Source of the DNA: Paramacrobiotus metropolitanus
Taxonomy: Eukaryota > Tardigrada > Eutardigrada > Parachela > Macrobiotidae
DNA: 64,000 bases
Reading direction: 5' to 3'
Assembly: GCF_019649055.1 (NCBI RefSeq)
Contig: NW_026570231.1
Location: 1 to 64,000, forward strand
Part shown: in pieces, positions 8,692-17,551 of the stretch
How the letters are laid out: every line of letters begins with the position of its first letter
Numbering within the stretch: the first letter of the stretch is position 1
Position numbers and translations under genes: made by a program
Notes under the pieces: model-generated
Seen by the model: only the letters and a program-made list of their open reading frames with translations
The model's database searches: none
What the model was told of the DNA's origin: nothing

Positions 8692-11600
8692 TTATTTCCT
8701 TTGCTTCTCCGCCTGTTTATCTTCATAGGGTCGGACACGGCCGATATTGATAGGCTTTGCCATCACTGGAGCTGGAATAAAGCTACCGTTCTCGAATTCA
8801 CCTGCGGGAGCCGGATTGTCCACGGAAAAGGTAACTTTACGTTTCCTGTAGCTTTCTGTGCACAACTGTTCATTTCTTTTAATCGTTTCAAAATGCCGAC
8901 GGTCATTAATCGAGTTTCGACACACGTCGCAGTTTTTCTCATACCGTTCGATTTCTATTATACAATCAGGCCAGTAAAATAATTTCACCAAGTACGGATA
9001 TAGCTTTTCATGCCGGCCGTACGCTTGCCGATGAATAAGAATTTCGTGGAAGCAGGCGATTAATTTCTGTCGCCATTGGTGCGGCACGTAAATTCTCGGA
9101 GATGCACCAGAATGATCAGGTACTCTGCACAATATCCCTTCACAAATCACAAATCTGTTGATTTCGTATTTGGTAAAATTCGTATTAGCGTGCGACGGTT
9201 TCTTGTACATTTTGTACCACATCCGGCTATCAACACACTGCTGTTGAGTTTCGCGCCAGAACTGCGGATCACGGAATCTTTTCTCTGAAGGAAATAACTG
9301 TTTATCCTGTGGCCTGTCCATTGGCGTCATCCATTTCTTCAATTCTGGATTGCGTGCCATATAAGACGGATAGTCATGGACTTCATCGACGTCTCTGCGG
9401 TCGCGCTCTACCGGTATGACATTTAGTAGTTTATTATCCATACTAAGACATTCAACAACCTTCGCTGATTTTTCCATGACACCCATGTAGAGATATTTTG
9501 CTGCAGGATGCTGCTTTAATACTGCGTCCACCGACGAGATCTGAATCGGAAGTTGCAGGGAGTCGTCACCCCCACGAACTTGACTGGAGCCAGAATTAGG
9601 CACAGGACTGGCCAATGAAGAAGACGAGGTACTCGGGCTGCTTGCCGGTAATGGCTGTAAAACTTTTTCCTTTTTAATTGGCGGCTGGGAAGACGCCTGT
9701 TCTCTCCCCCGCGAACTTGACTGCATACTATTTACAATTGTTTCACCGCCTCCCCCACGAACTTGACTTGGTTCTGGGTTTTTCTCCACTTTAATTTCTT
9801 GTTTAATTGCAGGACGAACAGGTTCATCCGCGACGGAAGCTGCTCTCGGGAGATATTGACGAATCATCTCCTGTACTACACTACGCACAAACTCTTCATC
9901 ACGGAGATCGGATCCCTTTTTAATCGGGGCTAGCTGGACTGGTGTAGTTTCTTTAACTTCTGTTTTCACCGAGGCATCAGCCGTTTTTATCACCGGTAGC
10001 GGCGGGACTGGACGCGGCCACTCCAGCTTAGCCTTTTGTAAGTGCAGAATACAAATTTCTCGATCTGCTTTTGCCAAAATCAAATGTGCAGATTCATAAG
10101 GAACAAATTTTGCTTCCTTAGCGACGCCAATGCGCTCTGTCAACATCAACGCAGGGATTGCAGGAGACGGCTTAACTCCCGGTGGGATTAGCGGATCGAA
10201 GTCATGAGAGCGAATGACGTCTGACATTAGGTGAGTTTCGCGACGAAAGAATGCCGGAGCATTAGGCTGTCTACGCGAGAGGCGCCAAGTCATAGTATTC
10301 ATATCTAAAATAAAAGGCTTTGTAGCTAAAAAGTCTACACCTAAAACAACGTGGTCCCTATCGAAAGTGGAACTCACAAGCATCGCGTGCTCAAAGGCCA
10401 TCCCAAATTCGTGGATTGTGACCACTACCGACAACGGCTCAATCAGCTGTCTCCCTTGGTAAGCTGTATGTACAACCCTGCCTTTGATGTGATCAGGACA
10501 GCGGTGAATATTTAATTTTAAATCTTTAGCCATTTTGAGAGACATGACTGAAATGCTAGACCCAGTATCTAGCATGGTTTTCACTTTCTGGTAATTTATG
10601 TCAATAACAGAATACCATGCCTGGGCATCCAGCGTCGGCAACAAACAAACGTGATCAGCCAGCGGATATTGCGAAAAATCCTGTACTTCCATTTTATTGC
10701 ACTGTGGCGGCGGCGTGGACAAACCGGCCGGCAAATCCAATTCCATCATGTTAATCTGCTGCTGCGGGTTATTGTAACGTGCCAATAATTCTGCAGATGG
10801 CTCATACTGACGGGGAAGTACAAATTGATTCGTACAACCAGCTGCAGGATGAAGGCCATGACAGCGGAAGCAAATCTCGACTCCACGATTTGTTTGCCAT
10901 TTATCTTTCAGGATATTTCGTTCATCAAACGGAGGCTGACTACCGGCCTGCTGATTTTGCCGGTAATTCTGATTATTCTGATTTTGTTGGCGATTATTAT
11001 TGTTGTTATAATTGCCACGTCCGCGATAGTTGTTATTATTATTTCGGTAATTTCCACGATTATTACCGCCATCATAATTGTTGTTATTCGCAGGGCCACT
11101 CTGTTGGTACTGCTGATCGAAATTCTGCACCGGTTGTTGGAATTGCGGCTGCATAACCGGCATCATTGGATTCATCATTTGAACTGGGACAGGCATAGGA
11201 GCCTGCATGGGAATTGGTTGAGGGAAAGTCTGCGCAAATTGTACCGGGTGTTGTTCAACAAATGGTGGCTGAGAATACACCGGAACTGGCACAAATTGCG
11301 GCTGGGGAACATTCAGGACGGGTTGGATTGGAGCCACCGAATTTTGCGGCTGCGGAATCACCGTTTCCGTAAACGAGCGTGAATATCCTCCGCGATTGTT
11401 GCCATAATTTCCGCGGCCTCCCCGGTTCGAATAATAATTTGCTCTCTGAGACGAGCCACCGCGGCCGCCTCGATTTTCATAATTCGAATTATTATTATTA
11501 TTATTGCCGGCGCTTCTAGGTTCAGCAGGTGCATTTCTCTGAGTTGACTCAGGTGTCTTCTTATCTTTATTCATGCGCTTCCACAGTTTTTCGCATTCCT

Positions 11601-13776
11601 GTAACTTCTTTTCAAATTCCGCATAATTTTTAGGTGCCGCATTATAAATTTCACGGAACCATGCCGGTCGATGTTCCTGTACGCCATCAAGGAGTGCTTC
11701 CACCTGCTCTTCGTCAGATGTTTTTAGTTCCTCAAACCATGGGAGGAAACTATCCCGGTAAGCACGAACTGGTTCATAGAATTCTAATTTGCGATTATTC
11801 ATTTTCCTACGAATGTCGGCTTTAGAGAGAGAGCCGTTAAAGTGCTCAACAATAGCCGGCTTAAAGAAATCAGGCCACGATTTGCCTTTATTATCTTTCC
11901 AGAATTTTTCGAACCATTGAAAAGACGGACCGGTAAATGCGCCGATTACTCTGCGACACGTTGTTTCATCATTCCAATTATTTGTGGCTCTGCATTGTTC
12001 AACATTCATGAGCCATCTTTGGATTTTTTCCGGGTGAGCATCATCAAAGGCAAGTAACTTCATGCCTCCTACTGTTTTATCGCTGTCTTTTTCCACAAAT
12101 TTTGCTAGAAGTTCAACAACGCTTTCTTGTGTCAGCGTCGTTCTATCCGAAATTTGAGTCTGCTTGTTCAGCCATTCCTCCAGCTGACGATTTCTGGACA
12201 TAGACTCATTGCTGGCCGTGCTACTGGGGCGACGGTGTTCATCCTCCATCAGGGCATCATCCATCAGTTCATTTTCTGTATCGGAACTGTCCCTATTTTC
12301 TGTTCCTCGCATCTGGCGACTAGATTCGTCAGCTGTTCTTTTCAGAATTTGCTGGCGTAAATCTGTTGAGCCATTTTTCCTCTGTTTGGCAGGTGCCGTT
12401 TCCCTTGGAATTTGACTTTCTGACGATGAACGCAGCATGGTCTGAGCCTCCGAGAATTCGACTCGTGATTCCTGTCTAGGCCTGCGTAAGATGCCAGCGG
12501 GATTACTGCCAGTAGCTATAGGCTGATCCACGTATGACGAGAAATTTTGGGGATTATATGGTGTAAAAGCGGAAGGACGTAATACGTCTCCTGTTGCTAC
12601 CGGCGCTTCCCTTTGAAAGTATCCTTCACCACCGCCAAGAGCAGCATCTGTATTTCGAAGCCGACGAAGTTCGTCATACGCTTGCTTTAGATCCACTTCC
12701 ATCTTGGTAAGTTGGTCTTGTTTTTCATGCCATTCCTTTCGGCATTGCGCATTTTCTTCATACAGCCGATTACACCTTTCAGACTTTTCATATGCGTCAG
12801 CCTGTGCTGTATTCTTCGCTTGAATCGCGTTCTCACAATTATCACATCTTTTGTCCTTTTTCGAATCTTTTAATTCCTTTTGGGCCTTCTGAACATTCTC
12901 TCGCTCTGTGGTCAACAGGCCCTGCAACCTCTCAATTTCCTTTTGGGACGAATCATCCTTTTCCTTGGGAATATGCATCGGGCCGACCGAAGACTTGTTA
13001 TTCAGCTGCACTCTCGCTTGTGTGAGTTCACGCTGTAGAGAGTCTTCCGCATCTTTAGCCCGTTTCTTTTCATCTTCCAAATCTTTGGTGAGTTTTGTGA
13101 CCAGGTTCTGCGCATCCGTCAAATTTTTATTAGTTAATTTATGCGCATCTTTCTCAGAATTACAATCTTTCTGAGCTTTCGACAGCTTTTGGTTCAAATC
13201 AGTTATTTGTTTCGTTAAATCCGGTGCTGGTTGCGCACTGAGGCCATCAATCGTAGCTTTCGCGTTTGAAAGGTCTCTCTGAGCGTCTTCCAACTGTTTT
13301 TCAAAATTACGATTCGTGTCTGTTAAAGTATCGCGCTCATCTTTCATTGCATTAAACGCGGTTTCCGCGTTTCTGTTAGCTTGTCTTAAGGTGTGCAAAT
13401 TATCATTCGCAATGCGTATTTCGTTGGCCAATCTGTCATTTTCTATTTGTTCATTTTCGAATTTAACACGCATTTCATTGAAATCGTTTTGGAATTTCAA
13501 TTTTTCGTTTCGTTCCGCATCTACACGAGCGTCTAAAGACATTGTATTACCCATTTCATCTACTTTTGTTTTTGTGGATGCAATGAGTGTGCGGAGACTT
13601 TGGATCAATACGGGCATAGTTTGCCGGACTATCAGGCCCACGTCCTGGTCAGTTTCTGCCGCAGCTAACTGCTCATCGACTTCCCTAGCTTGAGTAAGGA
13701 AGTCCTCATCTGGTTGTTCAAAATCCTTTTCCGACACAAAGCTATGTAATTTTAATTGTGCCGGGTGGAACGTCAT
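8692..13776 (-). CDS. gag: Retroelement ORF2: coiled-coil Gag, zinc knuckle, aspartic protease, extra integrase-type zinc domain (1,694 aa)
   Basis: Residues about 1-400 are a Glu/Lys/Asn-rich coiled coil. A capsid-like Gag domain lies near 575-725 (it begins DDAHPEKIQRWL). A long Asn/Gly/Arg and Pro/Gln-rich RNA-binding-like stretch follows. Near 970 there is one C-x2-C-x3-H-x4-C knuckle, one residue shorter than the classic CCHC spacing. Near 1,071 is an aspartic-protease DTGSS motif. Two SQVRGG repeats sit in the linker. The C-terminus (about 1,575-1,617) carries an HHCC integrase-type zinc domain, ending FYWP...C-x2-C, which normally belongs to integrase only. The stop is followed 8 bases later by the ORF3 start in another frame. 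At 1,694 aa it is several times the usual Gag length. Confidence 0.9.
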   Translation of the reverse strand: MTFHPAQLKLHSFVSEKDFEQPDEDFLTQAREVDEQLAAAETDQDVGLIVRQTMPVLIQSLRTLIASTKTKVDEMGNTMSLDARVDAERNEKLKFQNDFNEMRVKFENEQIENDRLANEIRIANDNLHTLRQANRNAETAFNAMKDERDTLTDTNRNFEKQLEDAQRDLSNAKATIDGLSAQPAPDLTKQITDLNQKLSKAQKDCNSEKDAHKLTNKNLTDAQNLVTKLTKDLEDEKKRAKDAEDSLQRELTQARVQLNNKSSVGPMHIPKEKDDSSQKEIERLQGLLTTERENVQKAQKELKDSKKDKRCDNCENAIQAKNTAQADAYEKSERCNRLYEENAQCRKEWHEKQDQLTKMEVDLKQAYDELRRLRNTDAALGGGEGYFQREAPVATGDVLRPSAFTPYNPQNFSSYVDQPIATGSNPAGILRRPRQESRVEFSEAQTMLRSSSESQIPRETAPAKQRKNGSTDLRQQILKRTADESSRQMRGTENRDSSDTENELMDDALMEDEHRRPSSTASNESMSRNRQLEEWLNKQTQISDRTTLTQESVVELLAKFVEKDSDKTVGGMKLLAFDDAHPEKIQRWLMNVEQCRATNNWNDETTCRRVIGAFTGPSFQWFEKFWKDNKGKSWPDFFKPAIVEHFNGSLSKADIRRKMNNRKLEFYEPVRAYRDSFLPWFEELKTSDEEQVEALLDGVQEHRPAWFREIYNAAPKNYAEFEKKLQECEKLWKRMNKDKKTPESTQRNAPAEPRSAGNNNNNNSNYENRGGRGGSSQRANYYSNRGGRGNYGNNRGGYSRSFTETVIPQPQNSVAPIQPVLNVPQPQFVPVPVYSQPPFVEQHPVQFAQTFPQPIPMQAPMPVPVQMMNPMMPVMQPQFQQPVQNFDQQYQQSGPANNNNYDGGNNRGNYRNNNNNYRGRGNYNNNNNRQQNQNNQNYRQNQQAGSQPPFDERNILKDKWQTNRGVEICFRCHGLHPAAGCTNQFVLPRQYEPSAELLARYNNPQQQINMMELDLPAGLSTPPPQCNKMEVQDFSQYPLADHVCLLPTLDAQAWYSVIDINYQKVKTMLDTGSSISVMSLKMAKDLKLNIHRCPDHIKGRVVHTAYQGRQLIEPLSVVVTIHEFGMAFEHAMLVSSTFDRDHVVLGVDFLATKPFILDMNTMTWRLSRRQPNAPAFFRRETHLMSDVIRSHDFDPLIPPGVKPSPAIPALMLTERIGVAKEAKFVPYESAHLILAKADREICILHLQKAKLEWPRPVPPLPVIKTADASVKTEVKETTPVQLAPIKKGSDLRDEEFVRSVVQEMIRQYLPRAASVADEPVRPAIKQEIKVEKNPEPSQVRGGGGETIVNSMQSSSRGREQASSQPPIKKEKVLQPLPASSPSTSSSSLASPVPNSGSSQVRGGDDSLQLPIQISSVDAVLKQHPAAKYLYMGVMEKSAKVVECLSMDNKLLNVIPVERDRRDVDEVHDYPSYMARNPELKKWMTPMDRPQDKQLFPSEKRFRDPQFWRETQQQCVDSRMWYKMYKKPSHANTNFTKYEINRFVICEGILCRVPDHSGASPRIYVPHQWRQKLIACFHEILIHRQAYGRHEKLYPYLVKLFYWPDCIIEIERYEKNCDVCRNSINDRRHFETIKRNEQLCTESYRKRKVTFSVDNPAPAGEFENGSFIPAPVMAKPINIGRVRPYEDKQAEKQRK

Positions 13777-13810
13777 TGTTCCACCGCGAATGCTTTTAAT
13801 TGCTCTTGTT

Positions 13811-14461
13811 TCAGATCCATCCCTCAGAAATATCCGCTTTATCCGCAGCCGACAATGCTATCAAGTTGTTGTCCGACTGGGACGACTGGGGTTCTGTCTG
13901 GCTCTCAGCCACGCTTGGAGTCTCCGATATAGGTTCGTCCAATATCGCAGCAGACGCCTGGGCTGGAATTCTCTCCTTGGCACCGCGCGTGACGCGCTCA
14001 TTCGCTGCCTGTTTTTTGGGAGTTTTTCCCGTCGCTTTAGACGCTGTAAGTGCAGCTTGGGCCGCCTCTCTTCGTCTATTCAAATCTTCCGTATATTCTG
14101 GCAGCCACCTGTTTGCATCCTGCACAGCCGCTTTAAACTGCTCATCAGTGATGTCCAGGTAAGCTTTAGGGATACATCCCTCGTACTCAATCCAAGGTTT
14201 AAAATGTGCTGGCAATCTCGTTTTGGAATTTAAGTACCGCCTGATTTCCTGGTAATCAATCCATGACTTTCCACAGAATGCATCTTGTGCTTCTGGTGGT
14301 TCAACATTAAGAGCAAAGTACATCAAATTCAACGGAATTTCTTTTGCGTTGAATTTGAACCTTGTCTGAGCTCTCGACCCATCGTACGCCCCAATAATCA
14401 CTTTGTTGTCTGGGATTTTACGCGGTGGTGGGCGATTTCTAGGAATCGAACCGCCCGACAT
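13811..14461 (-). CDS. Retroelement ORF1, 216 aa, unknown function
   Basis: First ORF of the element, directly after the hairpin leader. The N-terminus is Pro/Arg-rich, the centre has aromatic residues (around KSWIDYQEIRRYL), and the C-terminal half is Ala/Lys/Glu-rich and low in complexity. I see no zinc knuckle, catalytic motif or membrane segment. It ends 34 bases before the ORF2 start and lies in a different frame, so ORF2 would need reinitiation, leaky scanning or splicing. It could be a small capsid partner or an RNA-binding accessory protein. No family recognised. Confidence 0.75.
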   Translation of the reverse strand: MSGGSIPRNRPPPRKIPDNKVIIGAYDGSRAQTRFKFNAKEIPLNLMYFALNVEPPEAQDAFCGKSWIDYQEIRRYLNSKTRLPAHFKPWIEYEGCIPKAYLDITDEQFKAAVQDANRWLPEYTEDLNRRREAAQAALTASKATGKTPKKQAANERVTRGAKERIPAQASAAILDEPISETPSVAESQTEPQSSQSDNNLIALSAADKADISEGWI

Positions 14462-14470
14462 TTTGCTTTT

Positions 14471-15149
14471 TATTTTAAATAACCTTTGCGGCTATTTAAA
14501 ATAATACTTACAGTAGCGATTGTGCTACTGCTTCCGAAATTGCAATTGTGCAATTACTACTACGTCACTTCCCAATCCTCCTTTTAGGTTTGAATTGTTA
14601 AGTGAGTTTTAAACACAGTCGACCTTTGCGGTTTCGACTGTAACAGATTCCTAAAATTACACTGCTGCACTTTGCGTGCTGCCGTAATTTTAAGATTCAC
14701 AGGTCAATCACCGTTTGCCGGTGTTTACCTTTTCACGGTCAACTCTCTCTAGCTGCTGATTTTGGCTACCGCTTGCGGCTTGCCTTTATCAGTCTAGCTG
14801 GAGATCGTTATCTCACCTGGCCACTGACAATGGCTCGGTGCTCACTATCTGATTTATCTGCAGGCCAGGTGCACTGACACTGCTGATTACGCTTTATTCC
14901 CCGCGGTTACTGCTTTGCGCAGACAACCCGGAAATTACCCACACAGTACTAGTTTTACTTAACACAGCCGACCTTTGAGGTTTCGACTGTTTTTCCTACG
15001 GTCCAATTTAAATTAAGCAATTAATTTAATTGGCGAGGAAGCTCACCAGTGAGGAAGCTCACAATTGCGAGGAAGCTCGCTGAAAATAAATTAACTAGGC
15101 CAGATCTGGAACGCTGACCTCCTTCGGCGTACCTTTGCGGTTCGACGCC
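14471..15149 (-). repeat. Retroelement leader made of short hairpins sharing a CTTTGCGG-type loop
   Basis: Between the primer-binding site and ORF1 are about ten short inverted repeats. Examples: 14,471-14,481 with 14,493-14,503 (perfect 11 bp), 14,616-14,622 with 14,634-14,640 (CAGTCGA/TCGACTG), 14,814-14,822 with 14,863-14,871 (perfect 9 bp), 14,965-14,971 with 14,983-14,989, and 15,126-15,130 with 15,145-15,149. Several loops carry the same CCTTTGCGG or TTTGC core on the plus strand. A GAGGAAGCTC motif also occurs three times at about 15,034-15,077. A role in packaging, dimerisation or translation of the element RNA is inference. Confidence 0.7.
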
Positions 15150-15236
15150 TTTCAAAAACGGACCACTTTTACCAATTAAATTACCATCAAACTTTCCACC
15201 AATAATTTTCTGTTACATCGGGAAAATTAAAAGACA

Positions 15237-15249
15237 CCGGTGGGCGCCA
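15237..15249 (-). other. Primer-binding site (tRNA primer)
   Basis: The minus strand reads TGGCGCCCACCGG immediately after the LTR end. TGGCGCC is the usual start of a lysine-type tRNA primer site (complement of a tRNA 3' end in GGCGCCA). Position and orientation fit reverse-transcription priming for the ORFs to the left. The tRNA identity is inferred only from the first bases. Confidence 0.75.
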
Positions 15250-15680
15250 TGTCGTGTATAAGCGTTCACGCCGTTTAAGGCTCCATGAACAATCTTTACT
15301 CTTCCACGCCTGTATATGTCAGTCGGTAGGCACTCGTACTCTCAAACTGTAACAGATAAACTACGGTGGAAATAAGACGAACGATTCAGGAACGCGAGAA
15401 CTCAGGAATCCCTCAGGAACGAGCTAACCACAACTTCCGGTCGTAAGTCCTGTGAGGATCGGCAAGAGCTAGGACGATTGTGTCACGAGCAAACCTGTAT
15501 TCTATGCAATAATCCGGGGGCGATCATGTACATCAGAAGGAACAAGTATTGCTGTCTCTTTATCCAATTCACATCACAGTTTACAACGCTAGGAAATCGT
15601 AATTAGAAAGCAGTCTCAGAAGTAAATCCCAGACTACTGATTCCGATATTAGGCATCACAAGAACTTATATAGACTTCGC
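15250..15680 (-). repeat. 5' LTR, inner part (outer end not determinable)
   Basis: Directly beside the primer-binding site the plus strand starts TGTCGTGTATAAGCG, so on the element strand the LTR ends in ...ACGACA just before TGGCGCC, as expected for an LTR ending in CA. A TATA box lies inside it. With no second LTR in the window, the outer end cannot be set; 15,680 is only the point up to which promoter content supports LTR identity. Confidence 0.65.
15665..15673 (-). promoter_or_regulatory. LTR TATA box
   Basis: The minus strand reads CTATATAAG, a strong TATA consensus about 415 bases before the LTR inner edge, where a Gypsy U3 promoter would sit. Transcription would start about 30 bases to the left. 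No start site can be proved from sequence. Confidence 0.5.
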
Positions 15681-16640
15681 GTTATGACATCATATACATC
15701 GCTAGTAAAAGAGAACAACAAATCACAGCATTGATTGACTAGATTATCCGTTGTGTTGCAGGTGGAAGGCGGACAGTCAGCATCCGTACGTACATCCGGC
15801 GTATGATCCTACTCCCATACGTCAGATGTACAGCATCTCTTCACTACTCAAATGGGAATCCGACAGAGAATCGGCAACTGAACAGACAGGATTGAGGCTA
15901 ACCTTTAGTGTCCTTTGCTTTCCATCTTTTCCCCGTTAGAGGATAGACAGACGCAAAAGCTCAGAACAGACAGAATCATTCTGACCTTTCATTTAGAGAG
16001 TTCTGACCTTTCAGTTACACGCTGGATCCTATCAAGGTAAAGATCTATATTACAACGGAAAACCCCGTACGATCTGGTCAGAACAAACCAAAAAATTAAT
16101 CGAAAAACTGCTAACGCCATTCGATTCAGCATGTCTGGAAACTGTGTCACATGCATTTTGCTTTGGTAATATCTGCTCCGGCTCCCGTGCACAGACGCCG
16201 GTGCCGGTAGAGAAGAAAGCTCAAGGTGACCTTGAAAAAAATTTCAAAGTCCTGTTGCATGGAGCAAAAAATCAGTAAATTTAAACTGGTACCCTTTTTA
16301 GATCAACAAATCAAAAGGTTTGAACTTTTAATCCTACAAAACTAGAAAAGCCAATTAGCAGTAGCACAAACGATACTGCAAGTGGATGGCTTCGTTTACA
16401 GTTTAAATCGTATAAATGGATGGCTTCGTTTACATTTGAAGTCAGCTGTAAAAGAAACTGACCATAGTAATCGTTCAAACGGGCAAACCTTTCATTGCAG
16501 TCCGAGCAAAACTAAAGACAGTGATTGATAAATGATAATCAGCATCTTCAGTCCGTAAATTATTTGGTATAATACGGAATAATAGTACGGTATCTACTGT
16601 ACATTCTAGATCTTTATTACCACAAAAAATAAAAAGGGAT
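15681..16640. other. Non-coding, outer LTR or flanking DNA
   Basis: May contain the rest of the LTR. Apart from a near-duplicated phrase ATGGCTTCGTTTACA at about 16,386-16,432, I see no gene, repeat or splice-supported exon. Confidence 0.4.
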
Positions 16641-16645
16641 TCACG

Positions 16646-16980
16646 AATGACCGAACGACCACTACTATCCAGAGCACGCAGCCCGCTAGGTAAACGAGTG
16701 ACCGAACTACCACTACTATCCAGAGCACGCAGCCCGCTAGGTAAACGAATGACCGAACGACCACTACTACCCAGAGCACGCAGCCCGCTAGGTAAACGAG
16801 TGACCGAACTACCACTACTATTCAGAGCACGCAGCCCGCTAGGTAAACGAATGACCGAACGACCACTACTATCCACGCAGCCCGCTAGGTAAACGAGTGA
16901 CCGAACTACCACTACTATCCATAGCACACAGACCGCTACTACTATCCATAGCACACAGACCGCTAGGTAAACGAGTGACC
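16646..16980. repeat. 51-bp minisatellite, about six copies, two alternating variants
   Basis: The unit runs from RTGACCGAAC through ACTACTATCC and GCCCGCTAGG to TAAACGA, 51 bases. Copies alternate between an ATGACCGAACGACC form and a GTGACCGAACTACC form, so the higher-order period is 102 bp. Later copies (after about 16,870) are shortened. Because 51 is divisible by three, the array is open in several frames on both strands; these ORFs are not genes. Confidence 0.9.
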
Positions 16981-17181
16981 GCTACCAGCATCTATTGCAA
17001 GCATCCTTTAGTGGAAATTTAGTACCTGGTAGACTCGATCAAATTCGGGAGGGAGAATTTAACAAAAATTCCCTTCTGAGTGAAAGTGAATGCGTCTGCG
17101 TGCACAAAAGCCATAAATTCACTTTTTATTCTATCTGCGTTTTAGCGTATTTTCGGATCATTTTGTTTCGTTGAAGGAATA
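16981..17181. other. Non-coding spacer
   Basis: Short AT-rich spacer between the minisatellite and the MITE. Nothing recognised. Confidence 0.4.
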
Positions 17182-17358
17182 CAGTGAAACCTGGTTACTA
17201 CATACACCTTCGGTTAAAGCAAAACCGTATGTGCTATTCCGGTGTATGTATTACACAGAACTATATTGCAGTCTATGGGACGCGCCGGTTAAAATTTCCG
17301 CGTATGTAATTTCCAGGTGTATGTATTTACCGGTGTATGTAAAAGACAGGTTTCACTG
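17182..17358. mobile_element. 177-bp MITE with CAGTGAAACCTG ends and TA target duplication
   Basis: It begins TA|CAGTGAAACCTG and ends CAGGTTTCACTG|TA, a perfect 12-bp terminal inverted repeat flanked by TA. Beyond the perfect part the inverted match continues with mismatches through ACATACACC. Copies of GGTGTATGTA or close variants (about 17,240, 17,301, 17,312, 17,332) form subterminal repeats. TA target and CAGT-type ends fit the pogo/Tc1-mariner group. No coding capacity. Confidence 0.85.
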
Positions 17359-17420
17359 TAAGATGTTAACTAAATAGCTGATCGAAATCATTTGAATAAA
17401 CCGGCCGTAGACTGGAGACC

Positions 17421-17504
17421 ACAAGAAAAGCGGAGGCGAAGCCGAGGCTGTTTCTTGTACTAATATAATATATAGACAGACTACGTCTGCCATATGTTAT
17501 ATTA
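17421..17504. repeat. Two adjacent palindromes
   Basis: ACAAGAAA at 17,421-17,428 pairs with TTTCTTGT at 17,451-17,458. Next, TAATATAA at 17,461-17,468 pairs with TTATATTA at 17,497-17,504, enclosing CAGAC-TAC-GTCTG. They lie just downstream of the Slo-like gene's stop codon and may be 3' structure or a small foldback element. Confidence 0.6.
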
Positions 17505-17551
17505 GCTTGCCCGTTTCAACCGTGCAGCGCCTACGTAAAATTTGCAATTTT

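Larger units (their letters stand above)
1..15680 (-). mobile_element. Giant multi-ORF Ty3/Gypsy LTR retroelement, 3' end off the window
   Basis: Minus-strand order is LTR edge, primer-binding site, hairpin leader, ORF1, ORF2 (gag, zinc knuckle, protease), ORF3 (RT, RNase H, integrase), a pol tail in another frame, then ORF5, ORF6 and a small ORF. RT-RNase H-integrase order and a D,D-35-E integrase identify Ty3/Gypsy. No copy of the LTR sequence at 15,250-15,680 is visible at the left end, so the 3' LTR lies outside and the internal part alone is at least 15.2 kb. Typical Gypsy elements are 5-8 kb. The pol C-terminus is broken, so this copy is probably not autonomous. The right boundary given is a minimum. 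Confidence 0.9.

Noticed and set aside
16475-16954. 159-aa and 69-aa minus-strand ORFs and an 81-aa plus-strand ORF
   Set aside because: They are translations of the 51-bp minisatellite, open on both strands because the unit is a multiple of three.
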